Below, in pieces: positions 5,716 through 6,358 of a DNA stretch of 6,358 nucleotides (its first letter is position 1; the number at the start of each line of letters is the position of its first letter). The notes below the pieces were generated by a model. The model did not search any database. It was not told the origin of the DNA and saw nothing but the letters and a program-made list of their open reading frames with translations. The position numbers and the translations under genes are program-made. This DNA comes from JBHJHK01 sp050330975 (GTDB lineage: Bacteria; Pseudomonadota; Gammaproteobacteria; Competibacterales; Competibacteraceae). The stretch spans positions 1 to 6,358 of the forward strand of contig JBHJHK010000176.1 in assembly GCA_050330975.1 (NCBI GenBank). Direction: 5' to 3'.

Positions 5716-6358
5716 GTGAGCCAGCCCCCCAACCTCCACACCCTCACCGCCTGCCAGGCCCTCGAGGCCCTTCGTTCTGGCCAGTTGAGCGCTTTGGCCC
5801 TCACCGAAGCCTGTTTGGCCCGGATTGAGGCTACGGAACCCAACCTCCAGGCCTGGCAGTTCTTGGATCCCGACTACGCCCGGGCCCAGGCCAAGGAGCG
5901 GGACGCCCACCGCCAAGCGGGACGCCCTCTAGGCCCCCTCCACGGCCTCCCCGTGGGGGTCAAGGACATCGTCGACACGGCCAATGTGCCCACGGAGAAC
6001 GGCACCTCCCTCCACCGGGGGCGCATTCCCAAGGCCGATGCCGGATTGGTGCTCAAGCTCAAGGCGGCGGGGGCGGTGATGGTGGGCAAGACCGTCACCA
6101 CCGAACTGGCGGTCTACACCCCCGGCATGACCCGCAACCCCCGGGATCCCAGCCGCTCCCCGGGGGGGTCATCCAGTGGCTCGGCGGCGGCCGTGGCGGC
6201 GGAGATGGTGCCCTTGGCCTTGGCCACCCAGACCAATGGTTCCACCATCCGCCCCGCCGCCTACTGCGGGGTCTACGGCTTCAAACCCAGCCTTGGGCTC
6301 TTGCCCCGGGGTGGGGTTCTGCGCCAGTCGCCACCCCTGGACCAGCCGGGGGTGATGG
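5716..6358 (+). CDS. Amidase signature family amidase, 3' end cut by window
   Basis: The first 214 residues of an amidase of the amidase signature (AS) family, cytoplasmic enzymes that hydrolyse C-N amide bonds to release ammonia or amines. The Ser-cisSer-Lys triad is present: K83 in LPVGVKDIVDT, S152 in PGGSSSGSAAAVA, and nucleophile S176 in TQTNGSTIRPAAYCG. The spacings of 69 and 24 residues match the family. The start is GTG at 5716, chosen because GGAG at 5705-5708 lies 7 bases upstream and the protein then begins as family members do. It follows dctM by 33 bases and is surely co-transcribed. The sequence around S176 (NGSTIRPAA) is of the general amidase type. It does not resemble the TDTAGSxRVPA wording I recall for allophanate hydrolase AtzF or the TDTAGSIRVPA type of AtzE and GatA. 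The substrate is unknown; the context suggests the compound imported by the TRAP system or a derivative. Full family length is about 450 residues, so half is outside the window. Confidence 0.93.
   Translation, partial: MSQPPNLHTLTACQALEALRSGQLSALALTEACLARIEATEPNLQAWQFLDPDYARAQAKERDAHRQAGRPLGPLHGLPVGVKDIVDTANVPTENGTSLHRGRIPKADAGLVLKLKAAGAVMVGKTVTTELAVYTPGMTRNPRDPSRSPGGSSSGSAAAVAAEMVPLALATQTNGSTIRPAAYCGVYGFKPSLGLLPRGGVLRQSPPLDQPGVM

Noticed and set aside
6232..6240. Asn before the catalytic Gly-Ser of the amidase as a mutated active site
   Set aside because: TQTNGS followed by IRPAA occurs, as I recall, in many ordinary amidases, and all three catalytic residues are intact.
5716..6358. Identification of the amidase as allophanate hydrolase (AtzF)
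   Set aside because: Tempting beside a biuret hydrolase-like gene, but the nucleophile region NGSTIRPAAYCG is of the general amidase type.

Overview
The window is GC-rich (low-to-mid 60s percent by eye), with strong GCC/CTC/CCC codon preference. It encodes a complete TRAP transporter whose binding protein carries a twin-arginine signal peptide. Together these point to a free-living Gram-negative bacterium, most likely a proteobacterium. The genus cannot be read from the sequence. No tRNA, rRNA, CRISPR array, insertion sequence or phage gene is visible.

Layout from left to right. At 1-204 a reading frame on the minus strand runs off the left edge; it may be the start of a downstream gene and is uncertain. 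At 252-944 (minus) lies an isochorismatase-fold cysteine hydrolase. Its catalytic residues and an extra glutamine fit the biuret hydrolase branch of that family. A 395-base gene-free stretch (945-1339) follows, holding candidate control sites for the minus-strand gene, including an inverted repeat at 990-1008. At 1340-2074 (plus) is a 244-residue protein I do not recognise, with a Gly/Lys-rich linker encoded by a short tandem repeat. A 341-base intergenic region (2075-2415) contains several inverted repeats and a good sigma-70-type promoter at 2224-2252.

From 2416 to the right edge is one apparent transcription unit on the plus strand: dctP (periplasmic binding protein), a 157-base spacer with strong RNA hairpins, dctQ (small membrane subunit), dctM (large membrane subunit, overlapping dctQ by ATGA), and an amidase-signature-family amidase. 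The amidase starts with GTG 33 bases after dctM and is cut by the window end.

How they may work together. DctP would capture a small organic acid in the periplasm, and DctQM would bring it in with the sodium gradient. The co-transcribed amidase, and possibly the divergently placed biuret-hydrolase-like enzyme, would cleave amide or ureide bonds and release ammonia. The transporter and the two enzyme families are firm. The shared pathway and its substrate are inferred from gene neighbourhood. The amidase lacks the active-site wording I expect of allophanate hydrolase (AtzF), so a textbook biuret pathway is not demonstrated here.
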